From assembly GCA_038503035.1 (NCBI GenBank), contig JAVSML010024330.1, positions 235,107 to 299,106 on the forward strand: a DNA stretch of 64,000 nucleotides. Direction: 5' to 3'. The translations under genes were made by a program, and so were the position numbers. Positions 46,925 to 57,904 of this stretch are shown one piece after another. This DNA is from Crocodylus rhombifer (taxonomy: Eukaryota > Chordata > Crocodylia > Crocodylidae). Positions within the stretch are counted from its first letter, which is position 1, and each line of letters starts with the position of its first letter. The notes under the pieces are model-generated. The model ran no database searches and was not told where the DNA came from. It saw nothing but the letters and a program-made list of their open reading frames with translations.

Positions 46925-48261
46925 AATATTTTTTCAATATATTTTGAAAAATATTTCAAATTAAATTGTAATATGCCAGTGTTTCATAAGCACATACCCA
47001 TCGTTTGAACACATGCAAGTTCAGTTGCATAAGCACATGTATCATATTTAGACATACATTCTTTTATGAGCCTAGAAAATGAGGGTGGAATAAAAGAACA
47101 TACGTACTTTTCAAAGTGGGATTGTCATATTTTATACTCCAAAGACTGTACAAGGACAATCATGACAGAATATTGGTGAAAATTATGTTGCATAGTATAT
47201 AAATATTTTAGAGATATGCACCTGAGGCTGTTCTGTGATTTTCTCCCATGACAAGATGCTGAACTTGATTAGCTGGTGAATTCCCTACTTAGGTCAGACA
47301 ATCCTGTGATAATCCTGCACCTCAGATGAAACCAATATTTTATCTACCAGCATTATCATCTTTCAGTACACGGAAAAAGTAAAATAAAGATTATAAAAGA
47401 TCAACAAGCCTACTTCAGGATGGTGATCATGAGATAATCACACCTTTAGGTGATTCTTAAAGGCAGTTCACATTTCCTGAACTATTACTTTTACAGTTAT
47501 AATTATTTTGTGATAATTAGACCCTGCTAAGGCTTATTTCTTAAATGTTCGCCATAACTAAACATGCACAAAGTATAACCCAATTAACATCTTAGTCACA
47601 ATTTATTAATATGTGCCACATTTTATGGCTCCTTTGCACTGAAGTCACTCTTTCATGATTCATTACTAGCTCAAATAGTAGTAAGTATTGTTTTAGATTC
47701 CTTGTATATAGTTAAAAAAGGTCTCCATGTGTCCCCTGAAGTAACACAGCATATCGTTTCTTTCTTTCTGGACTAACCCATTGCATGTAAAACAGCCAAA
47801 GAAGGCTACACAGTAGATTGTATATGTGTTAAAAGACAGGATACATGTTAACATTTTATACTATTTCTGGTTACCCCCATATTCTTCCCAGCTGCTAGCT
47901 TTTATTAGTATGCCACCATTATCAGTAAAAAGCAGCTGTGACTGTATTTGCCAAAACACAAACTATTTAAATGGACAATCTTGTCAAATGGACAAGACAA
48001 ATGAATACCTACAAGATAACATTTTTCAATTGATCTTGGCATCAGACAGCATAACCACCCTTTTCCCATACTGGTATATAACACCTCTCTCCTGTAATAT
48101 AAATAAATAATTCATGACCCCATGTCAAGGAGCTCAAGATGCCGTATCATCAGTCTTCCGTTGACTACTTCTGGCAAGATCCACACCTTTGAAGATCCCA
48201 CCTAGAATAAATAACTCATTTTCAATAGACAAATTAGACACAAATGATCACTATACAAGCC
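46925..48261. other. AT-rich stretch without a supported gene
   Basis: No supported gene or repeat. A forward frame of 94 codons at 47,826-48,110 has no recognisable feature. Confidence 0.6.
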
Positions 48262-48475
48262 CTAAGCTATGATGGTGTGGGGGGCAAACCCAGGCTGCCC
48301 CACAACTTCTGCCACCACCTGGAGTGCTACCTGTGGCTGCACTATACATCCCTGTCCTCACAGCAGAGGAGTACCTCACCATCAATTTTGACATATTCCT
48401 TGGCATGTCAGAGACCTGTGCCCACCTTGCAGTGGGGGCACAGGGCTGTTCAATAAAGTTTTTCACTGTCTCTCA
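48262..48475 (+). other. Forward transcript-like 3' end, unidentified (copy B)
   Basis: The forward frames are short (about 70-84 codons) and unrecognised. The sequence leads to TTCAATAAAGTTTTTCACTG (AATAAA at 48,452-48,457), identical in layout to the unit ending at 24,098. It meets the reverse-strand Myb/SANT frame tail to tail. Confidence 0.35.
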
Positions 48476-48499
48476 CCACCCTGCATTCTGTGAGGGGAA

Positions 48500-49397
48500 G
48501 GCCATGGGGACTGCAGCCGGCTCAGGCAGTGAGGTGGGGCAAGGACAGGGGTTGGGGCAGTGGCCAGGGACAGGGTAGGGGCTGGATCAGGCAGGGCTAA
48601 GTGGGTGGGGCTTGAGTGGCTGGCAGCTCCAGTCAGTCCTGCCTGGCAGTGATGGCGTGCATAGACTTGTCAGATGGTGGGACACAGCATGTGGGTACCT
48701 GGCCAGGACTTCCCCCTCCCAGGGAGGAGCTGGTGCTGCTGGTGGCCAGTGGTGATATAGCCAACTGCACCTCATGGCTGGGGCTGAGGCTGCAGAGCTG
48801 TCAAGGCAGGTTCTGGCCTAGGTTTCCTGACCTGCTGGTGGAAGCTGCATGTGGGGTGCTCAGTGGGATGGGCTGCTGTTACCCTGAGGGGTTCTTCCCT
48901 AGTGATGTGTCACTGAGTGTGCCAGAATGGTGTGGGGGCTTGGGCAGGCCACCTGTCCTGCAATACACAGCACAGCTTCAGCCTGGGTCCTGGGGTTCAA
49001 GGATGTCTGTCAGCTGCCACATAAAGGGCATGGACTCCTTGACCAATGATAGTGGTTGGTGATAGAAACCTACCCTGCCCACAAGTCTTTGATCTTTATG
49101 CAGCACTGCTGTGCCAACTGGTTGTGCCCACACTCCTGTATCTGACTTGACAGCCACTCATATACATGGGCATTGGAACGCCCACCCCACTTGAACTGCT
49201 GCTGCACCTTCACCTCACCCCAGTGTCATGAGGTCATCAGTCTCCTCCTGTGACAAGTTGGGGCCCTGGATGCTGGGCACTGCCATGGGCAATAACAAGG
49301 ATATTGGGGCTCCTGTTGTGGCTCTCCAGGCCTCTGCATAGCTGTTTCTGTGCTGCCAGGCCTGGGCAGCTGCTTGTAGTACCCAGTGCAGAGGCAC
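48500..49397 (-). pseudogene. Myb/SANT-like DNA-binding protein remnant (copy B)
   Basis: The reverse frame 49,397-49,215 ends with SIQGPNLSQEETDDLMTLG and a stop. A one-base shift continues it as HWGEVKVQQQFKW, RSNAHVYEWLSSQIQECG, HNQLAQQCCIKIKDL (about 49,228-49,085). This is the clearest Myb/SANT-like domain in the window: the ET-LM-WGE first helix, the N-HVY second helix and the QC-KIK-L third helix are all present. Downstream to about 48,900 the reading matches copy A's QLDHILMPWDPG and TGGLLEPL as WQLTDILEPQDPG and TGGLPKPP in shifted frames. It is close to coding but broken. It could bind transposon ends in a live relative. Confidence 0.7.
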
Positions 49398-49867
49398 ACC
49401 ACAGGACTGTCAGCCGCATGGCAAAGCAATGCTTCACAGCACCTGAGGGCTCCAAGTGGTCTGCTGAGAGTTGGCTGCAGGCAGCTGGAGCTGTCACTGT
49501 TGGCCAGGAGCTGCCTGCATCTAGGACTAGGTGCTGGAAGACCTGGAAGGAGCCTGGAGCAGCCTGCAGGCCTCAACAGTGTGACTCTGGCAGGCACGTA
49601 GCACTGTGTGCCAGGCAGCAGCACCAGGGTATAGGCAGGCTGCTGCAGCTAGCCTGTAACCTACACAAGGGGGCACAGGGCCCTGGAGTGGCCACAGCCT
49701 GTCTATTTGTGCTCCAGGATTCTGAGTACCTGCAGGCTTTTAAGGACATGAGACTGGAGCTGCTAGATAGCCAGTTCAGCCCTAGGACAGGAGAGGATCC
49801 TAGCTCTGGAGCTAGCCTTAGGTTCATTCCCTAGTGGCAGGGCTGACCAGAAGCAAATTTGCACCCA

Positions 49868-50057
49868 GTTGGCATCTACATGTGCATTACTGAGCAGTAA
49901 GTACTCATGAGTAAATTTGCTACTTGCATTTACAGGTAGCAAATTTATTTGTGAGTAGTGATTTTTACTGCACAGTGTGTGCACATGTAGGTGTGCACAC
50001 TTACTGCACAGTAAACTACTGTACTGTACACTAAAGTGTCTTGTGTAGATGTGACCT
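49868..50057. mobile_element. hAT-like terminal segment, GGCATCTACATGTG type
   Basis: The left end 'ttggcatctacatgtgcat' and the right end in reverse ('gtcacatctacacaagac') form an inverted repeat, with 'actgcacagt' dyads inside. It lies at the same side of copy B as 26,731 does of copy A. Its right part continues to 'gtctctctcaggtaatgca'; the element at 46,044 has the same tgtctctcac continuation, so the family end may extend by about 10 bp. Confidence 0.6.
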
Positions 50058-50229
50058 GTCTCTCTCAGGTAATGCAGTACAATCACTGCATAGCTTACAT
50101 AAATGACTGACAATCTTTAACAAGCCACAGGCCAGAACATCCTGTGTCTGGTCCAATGCAGGCCAGGTGGCTTTGGTGGCATAGCAGCAGAGGTGAGGAG
50201 CATTCCTGGCCACCACCTATGTCACCACC

Positions 50230-50500
50230 ATTTCTTCCAGCCCCGCCTCTTTCCCCAAGGGCTGGTGAGAAGCTGCACAGGTCCTGGGCATCTGGAAGCT
50301 ACAACCACACATATGCCACTTTTCCTGGCTTTGTTTCTACCCTACCACAAGCACAGCTGCCTGGCCCTGGAACATGTCCCCATGGGAAGCTGTGCTTGTA
50401 CCACAGCCAGGGGGAGCAGCAGTGCAGGCATAGCTGGAAGCTGCCTAGCCCTCATGCAGCTCCTCAGGGCCTGGCCCCAGTACAGGTATGGGCACAAGCC
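50230..50500. repeat. GC-rich imperfect palindrome next to copy B
   Basis: acaagcacagct (50,347-50,358) pairs with agctgtgcttgt (50,388-50,399), and gagaagctgc (50,267) pairs with gcagctcctc (50,456). The centre is near 50,370. The arms differ in length by indels. Frames of 128-161 codons across it are artefacts of the composition. Confidence 0.65.
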
Positions 50501-50539
50501 CAGGCAAAGCCATCCAGTTTTGTGGGATGAATCCAGAGC

Positions 50540-52787
50540 CTTCATGCACCATATGTTACTGACCTCTGTTTTACATCATTGTGAACAGTTATCGGAAAAG
50601 AGAGCTGAAGAAGATATAAACAACAAGATGTCTTTAATGCTTCAGATTTCAAGATGCCGATATTATTTTTTTTCTTAGTAGTTGGTTTTAAATATATATA
50701 TTTAACTATAGCTTGCATAGTGGGCAGCTTTCTTATCTTTGCAAAACTGTTTGCTTTCCAGATGCTTCCTCTTGAAAACAAGCACTGAGCTATAAATGGC
50801 AAATGATCATTATTCAATTCTTTGTTAAAGATATTTCCATATTGCTCAGTTATATGCTCTGAAATAGACTTAAGGATTTCACTGTTCATAGATGAATAAC
50901 CTCCTTCCTCAATTTGAAATCCTCTTTTCCGTTCTCTACTGTTCTTCTTCCTTAACCCATTAATTTCAGGTTTACTTATGCATTTTTTCATCTGGCTATA
51001 TAGCTTGAAAGCTTAATTCTTGGTTGAAATCTTTCTGCAGATAAGACATTTCAGCATGATAAGAGGTAATTATTTACATCTCTGTAAAGTCTAGACATAG
51101 TTAGCCAATTTATAAATATATACATATGGCATGCAATATAAAGCTCTATTTGAAGCTTGAAAGTGCTCAGCATCATTGAAAATTAGGCTGTATTGTTAGA
51201 TGCCTGACCGTAGATTTAGAAGCCTAACTTTCGATTCTCATATTTAAGAGTATCTCAACTTCACTGAGCAGAATTCAGTTTCATCTAGTAGACAATGAAA
51301 ATGCAGCTTGGAACCGACTGAGTTACTTGAGTAAAGTGAAAGGGAATTCTATTATCCCTCTGAGCACACAAGTGCCCCCATTATAGCAATAGTATAGCTC
51401 TTCAGAGACACTTAGATGCATCTCTCTTACCTCATCTGTAATAAAAACTTACTTGTCCAACTTTACAAAGTAGGTTGAAATCTACATCTGTAAATGTGTA
51501 AGTACTATGGTACTGCTCCTTTTTACGGTGTTTTTACCATGAAATATGGTGGACTTATTGGTTCCCTACAGCATTGTAACCTATTCTCTGCACTGAAAGT
51601 GTTCTTTGATGTTGGTCGGCACCCAGTCTTTCACTTCCTTGTAAAAATAGGAGGCAGCATGAATAAAATCAATGATCAACAGATGATGGCTTGAATAATT
51701 CCACCCTAAAATAATACTACTCTGTCTGAAGAACTTTATCTCTTTATATGCAAGACAACACCTAATTGCACAGTTGCACATACAATTGCCAATTTTTTGT
51801 TTGATTAGTGCAATTAGATGAGGCAAAACACTATTTGAAGGAGGTAAAAAAAGAAATAAGTAAATTATTGTTGAAATCTTTATCCCAGCCATGCAGTTAA
51901 TTCAACAAAAGCTATCATCCACAAAAATCCTTGCCTCTTCGATAAAATATCAGCAATTCAGAGATGATTGTAATCTTCCTTGCCAAGTAGTGCTACACCT
52001 TGCAAGATGATAGTCCTATGGGTAAATTGAGCAGGTTTTGCTACAATCAGGCAAGAAAATTCTAAATGATTCTTGTTTTGAGATCTTAGTGAAAATTCAA
52101 CATAAGGATGATAGACCAAAAAGGGTTAATTGGCATTCCTCCATCACCGGTATATTTTGTGTTCTGCTTTTGTTCACCTGGCTAGAGCAAACAGTTGTGA
52201 ATGAAGTATATATACAAATTTCCTGATGAGTAGCTCCAGTCTGCTTCTCTTTTTTTGTTGTTGATCTAAATATCAGACAAGGAGGCAACTGAAGACTTTA
52301 AATTCAGTTGTATTTCTGAGGTCAGAGAACAGTTCAGACAGCAGTGAATGAAAAGCTAGCTCAGCAACCTTCTAATTTTAATCAAGAGCCTAAGACACAT
52401 TTATACAGGAAAAGTGCTAACTAAAAACAGCCAAAAATTTCATCCACATGAAGACAGTTGCTCACTTTAAAGTAGAAGCTAAAATTCCATAATATCCCTC
52501 AGTTTGGGAGGGTAGGAGGGCATGAAAAGGGAATATTAGCTGTTATAGATTAATATATTTTAAAGCTTCTAGCAAAAAAAACCCATTTTAGTTAACATTT
52601 CTTTGCGATTTCTAATAAGAAACGTTTCTAATCCCTATTTGCAAGTATCCAATTTACCACCATATACACTCCTAGGGGATAGGGTAAGGAGGAACAGTAA
52701 ACACTACAGAATTGTAAGCAATACCAATCATACAGTGTCACTATATGCCCCATGCAGTGCTGCCTGCATGAAAATACAATGAGCCAA
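50540..52787. other. AT-rich stretch without a supported gene
   Basis: No domain, RNA gene or repeat recognised. The 149-codon reverse frame at 50,991-50,542 is Lys/Ile/Asn-rich as expected for AT-rich DNA, with no conserved motif, and I leave it uncalled. Confidence 0.55.
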
Positions 52788-53888
52788 TTTTTCATAGTTT
52801 CATAGTTTCTAGGGTCAGAAGGGACCTGAGTAGATCATCTAGTCCGACCCCCCGCCATGGCAGGAAATAATACTGGGGTCAAACGACCCCAGCAAGGTGT
52901 TCTCTTGGAAGTTGGTTCCAGATCCTAGCCGCCCTGACCTAGAAGTAGCGCTTCCTGATATCTAGCCTAAACCTACCCTCTGCCAGCTTGTGACCGTTAT
53001 TCCTGGTCACTTCTGACAGTGCATGGGGGAATAGTGACTCCCCCAATTCCTGCTGATCCCCCCTGACTAGTTTATAACAGGCCACAAGATCGCCCCTCAG
53101 CCTTCTCTTCTGGAGGCTGAACAGGTTCAGGTCCTGTAGCCTCTCCTCATAGGGCCTGCCCTGCTGTCCCCTGATCATACGAGTGGCCCTCCTCTGGACC
53201 CTCTCCATGCTTCCCACATCCCTCTTGAAGTGCGGTGCCCAGAACTGGACACAGTACTCCAACTGTGGCCTGACCAGTGCCACATAGAGGGGGAGGATCA
53301 CCTCTTTGGACCTGCTCGAGATGCATCTCTGGATGCATGATAAGGTACAGTTGGCCTTCCTAACTGCCTCCCCCCACTGCCGGCCCATGTTCATCTTGGA
53401 GTCAATGATGACCCCAAGATCCTTTTCCGCCTTCGTGCTGACAAGAGGGGAGTTCCCTAACCTGTAGGTATGGTGCCGGTTGTTCCTCCCCAGGTGCATC
53501 ACCTTGCACTTGTCTGTGGTGAATCCCATCCTGTTCTCATCCGCCCACCCTTGTAACTTGTCTAGGTCTGACTGTAGCCTGATGCTTCCTTCTAATGTGC
53601 CTGCATCCCCCCACATCTTAGTGTCATCAGTAAATTTGAACAGGGTGCTTTTTACTCCCTCGTCCAAGTCGCTGATGAAGATGTTGAACAGTGCGGGCCC
53701 GAGGACCGAGCCCTGTGGAACCCCACTGCCCACGTCCTTCCAGGTTGAGAAGGACCCATCCACTACCTCCCTCTGGGTGCAGCTCACCAGCCAGTTGGGT
53801 GACCCAATTGACTGTGTGGGCGTTGACACCACAGTCCCCCAGTTTCTTAATGAGAACAGGGTGAGAGACAGTGTTGAATGCCTTCCTT
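52788..53888 (-). mobile_element. CR1 LINE copy, 5'-truncated, young
   Basis: The reverse strand runs from the RT FDTVSHP region (53,888) to the 3' end with AACTATGA tail units (52,790-52,812). By eye it is nearly identical to the matching part of the 40,932-45,290 copy, including the tail type, so the two belong to one subfamily. Its 5' end joins a Helitron helicase remnant directly. Confidence 0.93.
52939..53832 (-). pseudogene. CR1 ORF2 reverse transcriptase, C-terminal 297 codons
   Basis: One open frame covers the RT palm and C-terminal domain: SGVPQGSVLGP (36-46), the FADD position reading FTDD (67-70, Ala to Thr), KCKVMHLG, RPQLEYCVQFWAPHF and RFRLDIRKRYF near the end. A frameshift near 53,800 separates it from the [19 protein letters not shown] frame at 53,896-53,627. 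The first catalytic Asp of FLDF is lost with the 5' truncation. It cannot be active but has accumulated few changes. It ends in the natural CR1 C-terminal region, unlike the copy at 41,144. Confidence 0.9.
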
Positions 53889-53889
53889 G

Positions 53890-55670
53890 AGATCACATTT
53901 TATTGCACTTGAAAAGCTTCATAACACTTCCACATACACAAAATCCTGAAACATATCACACTTTCTTTCTGTAAGAGTTTTACAACAGTTCCATATACAC
54001 AACATTCCTGGTTTTGTTACTCAAGTCAGCAGTCACTGCAAATTGGGTGTTTTCTGGGTGGGAGATTCTGGAAGCAGCCACATACAGTTGTCCATGGGTG
54101 AAGACAGGATCCCGAAGGAACACTCCTACTCTTTTTAATGTTTGCCCCTGGGCTTTATTGATGGTCATGCTGAATGCCACCTGCACAGGGAACTGTCAAT
54201 GTGTCCATATGAATGGAAATGTGTCATCAGATGGCTTCAGTGCTATCCAAGGAATTAGTACTGTTCTTTCTGATCCAACACTTTTTGCCTTAAGTAGTCT
54301 GGTGTTGATGATGGATTGCACTAATAGCTGCATTCCATTGCACAGAGCACCCATTGCACAGACCATTGCACCTTAAGGGCAAGATTTCACAGAAGCATGA
54401 TGAGCATCCCAGGCTTAAGGTGAAGCTGATGTGGAGGCAAACCTGACACCTCCATGAAATTCAGGTACTCAGTTGGCACAGCCATAACACTTTCATCCTC
54501 TGAAAGAGCACCTGCACTTTGACAAATCCATTCGTGGCCTGGAAATTTTGCCACAACATCATTGTTGATCTCCTGTACAACGGAGGAATATGGCAGCAAA
54601 ATAGCTCTTTCAGATGTCCATCCTGGATTTTCATAAGAATCCAATAAATTTGGAAATGTCCATTCTATCATTGCTGAGAGATCCAGAGGCATGCAGAGCT
54701 CAGGGGGCAGGGTAATGATTTCCCAGATCCAAAAGCCATGGAGCATACTTTGCACTTTGTGCATCAAAACCTCCCTTACATATTCACATATTCTCACAAA
54801 GTTGGAAAATCGGGAAGTGGTTTCACAACTCAGATCAGTTTAAGCATGCCTCTACTATTTGTGGCCATGAGGCATTTTTCACAACAGGCAAGATTTGCCG
54901 AACATCACCCCAAAGCACTATCACCTTGCCGCCAAAAGGTAAATTGCTCTGCAGTAAATCTTGCAGTGTCCATTGTACTGATGCCTCCAGCATATACTGA
55001 TGAGCCACTGGTGCTTCATAGTGGATGATGATAGCTGCTTTTCGAATCAACTCAGCAAGGTCAGACTGTGCTGATATGCTGCAGGTGCTGGTTTCCAACA
55101 CATTCAGAGGTAACTTGAACCTTGAGTGTACAGTCCTGCCTCCCATAAGCACGGTAGCAGCAATTCCACTGGATGCCACAGCCAATGTTCCCTTCTTTGC
55201 GCACTGCTGAAAGAATCATGTTGAAGCAGAATGTTTTTCCTGTGCCACCAGGCACATCAACAAATGTATAAAGTGGCTCTTGATTTTCCACTGCTTTCTA
55301 TACTTCATCCACCATTTGTCACTTATCTGGAAGCATACATGGCAGTGAATCTTAAGCAATTGGGTGTTGCTCCTGCTGGTAATAGTACTGCTCCTATGAT
55401 AATGCATTTGACAGTTGTTGAGTGGGCATGTCTTCCAAGAATGAGCAAGATTGCTGTCTGAGATCATGGCCTATCAATGGGAAGTGATAGTCCTTCAACT
55501 CTTTGCCATGGCTGTTTAAACATTTCTCAATATCAAGAACAACCATAGCATGAAGAACATCCCTAGACAGCAAAGCTGCTTTTGTACGGAGCTCAAAGTC
55601 ATCAACCACTGCATCAATGTGATGTTTAAGGAATCCTGCTGGGTTTGATGGGTTGGCAAAAGAGGAGCAT
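53890..55670 (-). pseudogene. Helitron-type PIF1-like DNA helicase, decayed
   Basis: The reverse strand encodes the helicase part of a Helitron RepHel protein, which unwinds DNA during rolling-circle transposition. In order: LDIEKCLNSHGKELKDY (about 55,580-55,520, the pre-helicase motif), Walker A in VPGGTGKTFCFN (about 55,255-55,220), SGIAATVLMGGRTVHSRF (motif Ia, 55,170-55,115), Walker B reading IIIHYEAP in place of IIWDEAP (Asp to Tyr), GGKVIVLWGDVRQILPVV (motif III), LPPHQLHLKPGMLIMLL and, at 54,186-53,980, [18 protein letters not shown] with [10 protein letters not shown] (motif VI). At least four frameshifts or stops break it. No Rep nuclease domain is visible upstream. AATAAA lies 100 bp past the stop. 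Confidence 0.85.
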
Positions 55671-55907
55671 TGTGACATACAGCTCCTTTATTTGACTGCC
55701 CAAATGTGGTTTATATATAGTAGGGCTACAGAGCCCAGAACCAACCCAACATGGCTACACCCTGCTAGAACGTTCAGTACCATAATGGCCTGAAGGGTAA
55801 CGCTGCACGTAAGCCTAGCCAGCGGACTTCCTGATGGAGACAACACGCAGTACATGTAATAATATAGCTTATCCTCAACCCTATGATCTGAGGGAGTCCT
55901 CATGACA
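55671..55907. mobile_element. LTR-like block beside the helicase remnant
   Basis: The 237-bp block is bounded by TG and CA in both senses (TGTGACATAC at the left, CCTCATGACA at the right). On the reverse strand it has a TATA-like tatatataaa (near 55,715) followed closely by tcaaataaagga (near 55,697). That order fits a short solo LTR read in reverse. A GCAT repeat flanks it at 55,667 and 55,911, offset by three bases, so a target duplication is uncertain. It lies directly upstream of the first recognisable helicase codons. Confidence 0.35.
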
Positions 55908-56520
55908 TTTGCATGGTTGTATTTTCAGCCATGCACTGATTAGAGCAACAAAGACAATCCTTCTGGCAATGCAGCTGTGACCTTCCAGCCTGGAGAATGA
56001 AGTTTCTCATACCCTTGTTATAGTTATAATCTCTATGTACTGAGCCTCTGACTCTTCCTTCCTGCAGCATATTTCCATTGTCCACAGCTGTACAGCTCCC
56101 ATATGCCTCACGTTGGGACTTGTCTCATAAGGTAGCATAAACTACCTTGAGCGAAGGCAGTGCCAAAAGGAATTCTCTTCTTCCCATATCCAGTGCTCCA
56201 AGAGTTTTTATATTATGAAGTAGTATAAAAGGGCTGTAACTGTAGCACCCCCCCCCCAGTTTTTCTTCTTTTTTTAAGTTTATTTTAAAATGCATTCCCT
56301 CCCCTTCCCCAAACATTTCTGACTTTTTCTGTCCCTCTCTATTCCCTATAGATAAGTATAAGTGAACTCAGACTTAGGATAAGTCATTTTTATTCTGGTA
56401 GCAAGTTTTTGGTTTTGGATATCCACTTTTTTATATTGTATAATTATTAGGTTTGTAAGGATTTTTACTGTTGTATATTGTATTAGTATCATTTTTGTAT
56501 TGATTTTTATTGTTTCATAT
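55908..56520. other. No supported gene
   Basis: A reverse frame of 61 codons (56,085-55,900) has no clear helicase or Rep motif. It could be older Helitron sequence upstream of the LTR-like block, but I cannot show this. A poly-C run lies at 56,246-56,256. Confidence 0.4.
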
Positions 56521-56529
56521 AGATATCAT

Positions 56530-57345
56530 ATGGTTTAGGCCTGTATTTGTAAGTGAACCAAAGTCATGTCAAGTTTCCATTTTGTATGTCAAGCCTCCAT
56601 CTTGTGTCCTCTGCCTGGGCATCCCATGTTGCAACTGTATGACTCACGTACCCCCATGTAAATTGGTTCCCGGATGAATGAGAATGATTGGGAATGACTG
56701 AAATACAATGGTAGCAGGCCTCTACTTAATGGCCTGTAATGACTGGGCCATCACCTCGCATTGATTCATCCAAGAACCATGGAACACACCCAGGAACAGA
56801 GACAAGAACCCAGCATTTGAAAGACAAAAGACCCTGCAGAACCAGCAATTCCACCATTGTACCCCACCATTACAGACACCCAAAACTGCACATCCCTGCA
56901 TGATGCACACATGCTCAGTACACCAGGGGCTGACACTTGCCTGGGCATGCCTCCTGTCACTAGGGTCACACAAGTTCTGTCCCTATAAAAAGGGGCAGTG
57001 AAGACAGATCCAGGAGGAATTCCATTTCAATCTGGATCAAACCAGCTTCACCTCCCCTATCCACCCCAGAGGCCCTAACAGTGACCCCCTCTGGACAACA
57101 CTGTCCAGCGAGGATCTACTTCCAACCTGGGATAGGTAGATATTACCTGCACAACTCCTCCTACAATTTGAACTCTCTCTCTGTCCCTCTCTCCTCTTGG
57201 ACTTCAGTGGATTTCAGCCCCTGCACCAAGGCTCTCTAACCCCTGTTGCCATTGTGTGGGGGGGGGGCGGGGTGCAAGGGAACCAATGAAACATTGTGTC
57301 GCCATCTCCCCTGTTCAATAAAACCACTGTAATTTGCAACCTTTA
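56530..57345 (+). promoter_or_regulatory. Possible LTR or promoter/poly(A) unit
   Basis: TATAAAAAGGGG at 56,984-56,995 is a good core promoter. 335 bp downstream 'gttcaataaaaccactgtaa' (AATAAA at 57,318) is followed by GT-rich text, as in an LTR or a short terminal exon. Upstream are phrases typical of LTR U3 DNA (aagtcatgtcaagtttcca, ccatcttgtgtcctctgcc). No reading frame or matching second LTR is present and the ends are unclear, so a host promoter or chance is possible. Confidence 0.3.
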
Positions 57346-57399
57346 GTTGGGTCTTGTTTTACTGGATCCCAGTCCCTTCCCTCTCTTAAATTCCAACCT

Positions 57400-57900
57400 C
57401 GTTCTCTCTCTCTCTCTTAGCTCCATCCCCACCTCTCTGTGTTAGTTTCCCGATCTCCTTCCAATTCTGTCTCCCCTTTTCTGCTACCTCTCAGCCTCTC
57501 CTTGCTTTCCTGCTGTCCCTGCTGTCTTTCAGTCTCCTATGCCATTTACTACCTTTTCCCTATGACATTCTGCTGCCATTTTCTGCTTTCCCACTGGCAT
57601 GCCATCTCTTTTGCCACTTTTCCTGTGATTTTCTGCTGTCCATCTCTCTGTTTTCAGGCTTCCCGCCACACCTTCTGTAGTCCTCCCCCCCACAGCTTCC
57701 CAGCTCCTCATGGCTGTCTTGCAGTTTTCTCCAGCAGCTGGAGCCTTTCTCCAGCTCCCAGTACCTACTGCCACTCCCTGAAACTTCTCTAGCTGCCCTG
57801 GAGCCATCCTCTGGCTCCCCACTCCTAGAGCCCCTCTTTAACACCCACACTTTCCCTTAGTCTCATTGTCTCTCTCCCCACCTACCTTTTCAGCTCCCCC
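57400..57900. repeat. Pyrimidine-rich tract on the + strand
   Basis: Long C/T-rich DNA including (TC)n at 57,402-57,418 and many cttccc/ctcc blocks. The open frames on both strands (up to 117 codons) are Ser/Pro/Leu or Gly/Arg/Glu-rich and are composition artefacts. Confidence 0.7.
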
Positions 57901-57904
57901 ATAG

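Larger units (their letters stand above)
48262..50057. mobile_element. Myb/SANT-type DNA element, copy B
   Basis: The copy aligns by eye with copy A from 'agctatgatggtgtgggggg' (A: agctttgactatgcagtggg at 23,932) through the AATAAA block (48,452), the Myb/SANT frame and the hAT-like end at 49,868-50,057. To the left of 48,262 similarity stops, so this copy lacks the leftmost 1 kb present in A. It carries no CR1 insertion, which shows what A looked like before it was split. Confidence 0.55.

Noticed and set aside
49250..49834. 194-codon forward frame across copy B
   Set aside because: It lies opposite the Myb/SANT frame. Its Cys/Trp/Gln-rich content matches no family and fits antisense of GC-rich coding DNA.
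50542..50991. 149-codon reverse frame, Lys/Asn-rich
   Set aside because: AT-rich composition explains it, and no conserved motif was seen.
57439..57822. 117-codon Ser/Leu frame with hydrophobic runs as a membrane protein
   Set aside because: The tract is pyrimidine-rich, which encodes Ser, Leu, Pro and Phe by default. There is no start context or conservation evidence.
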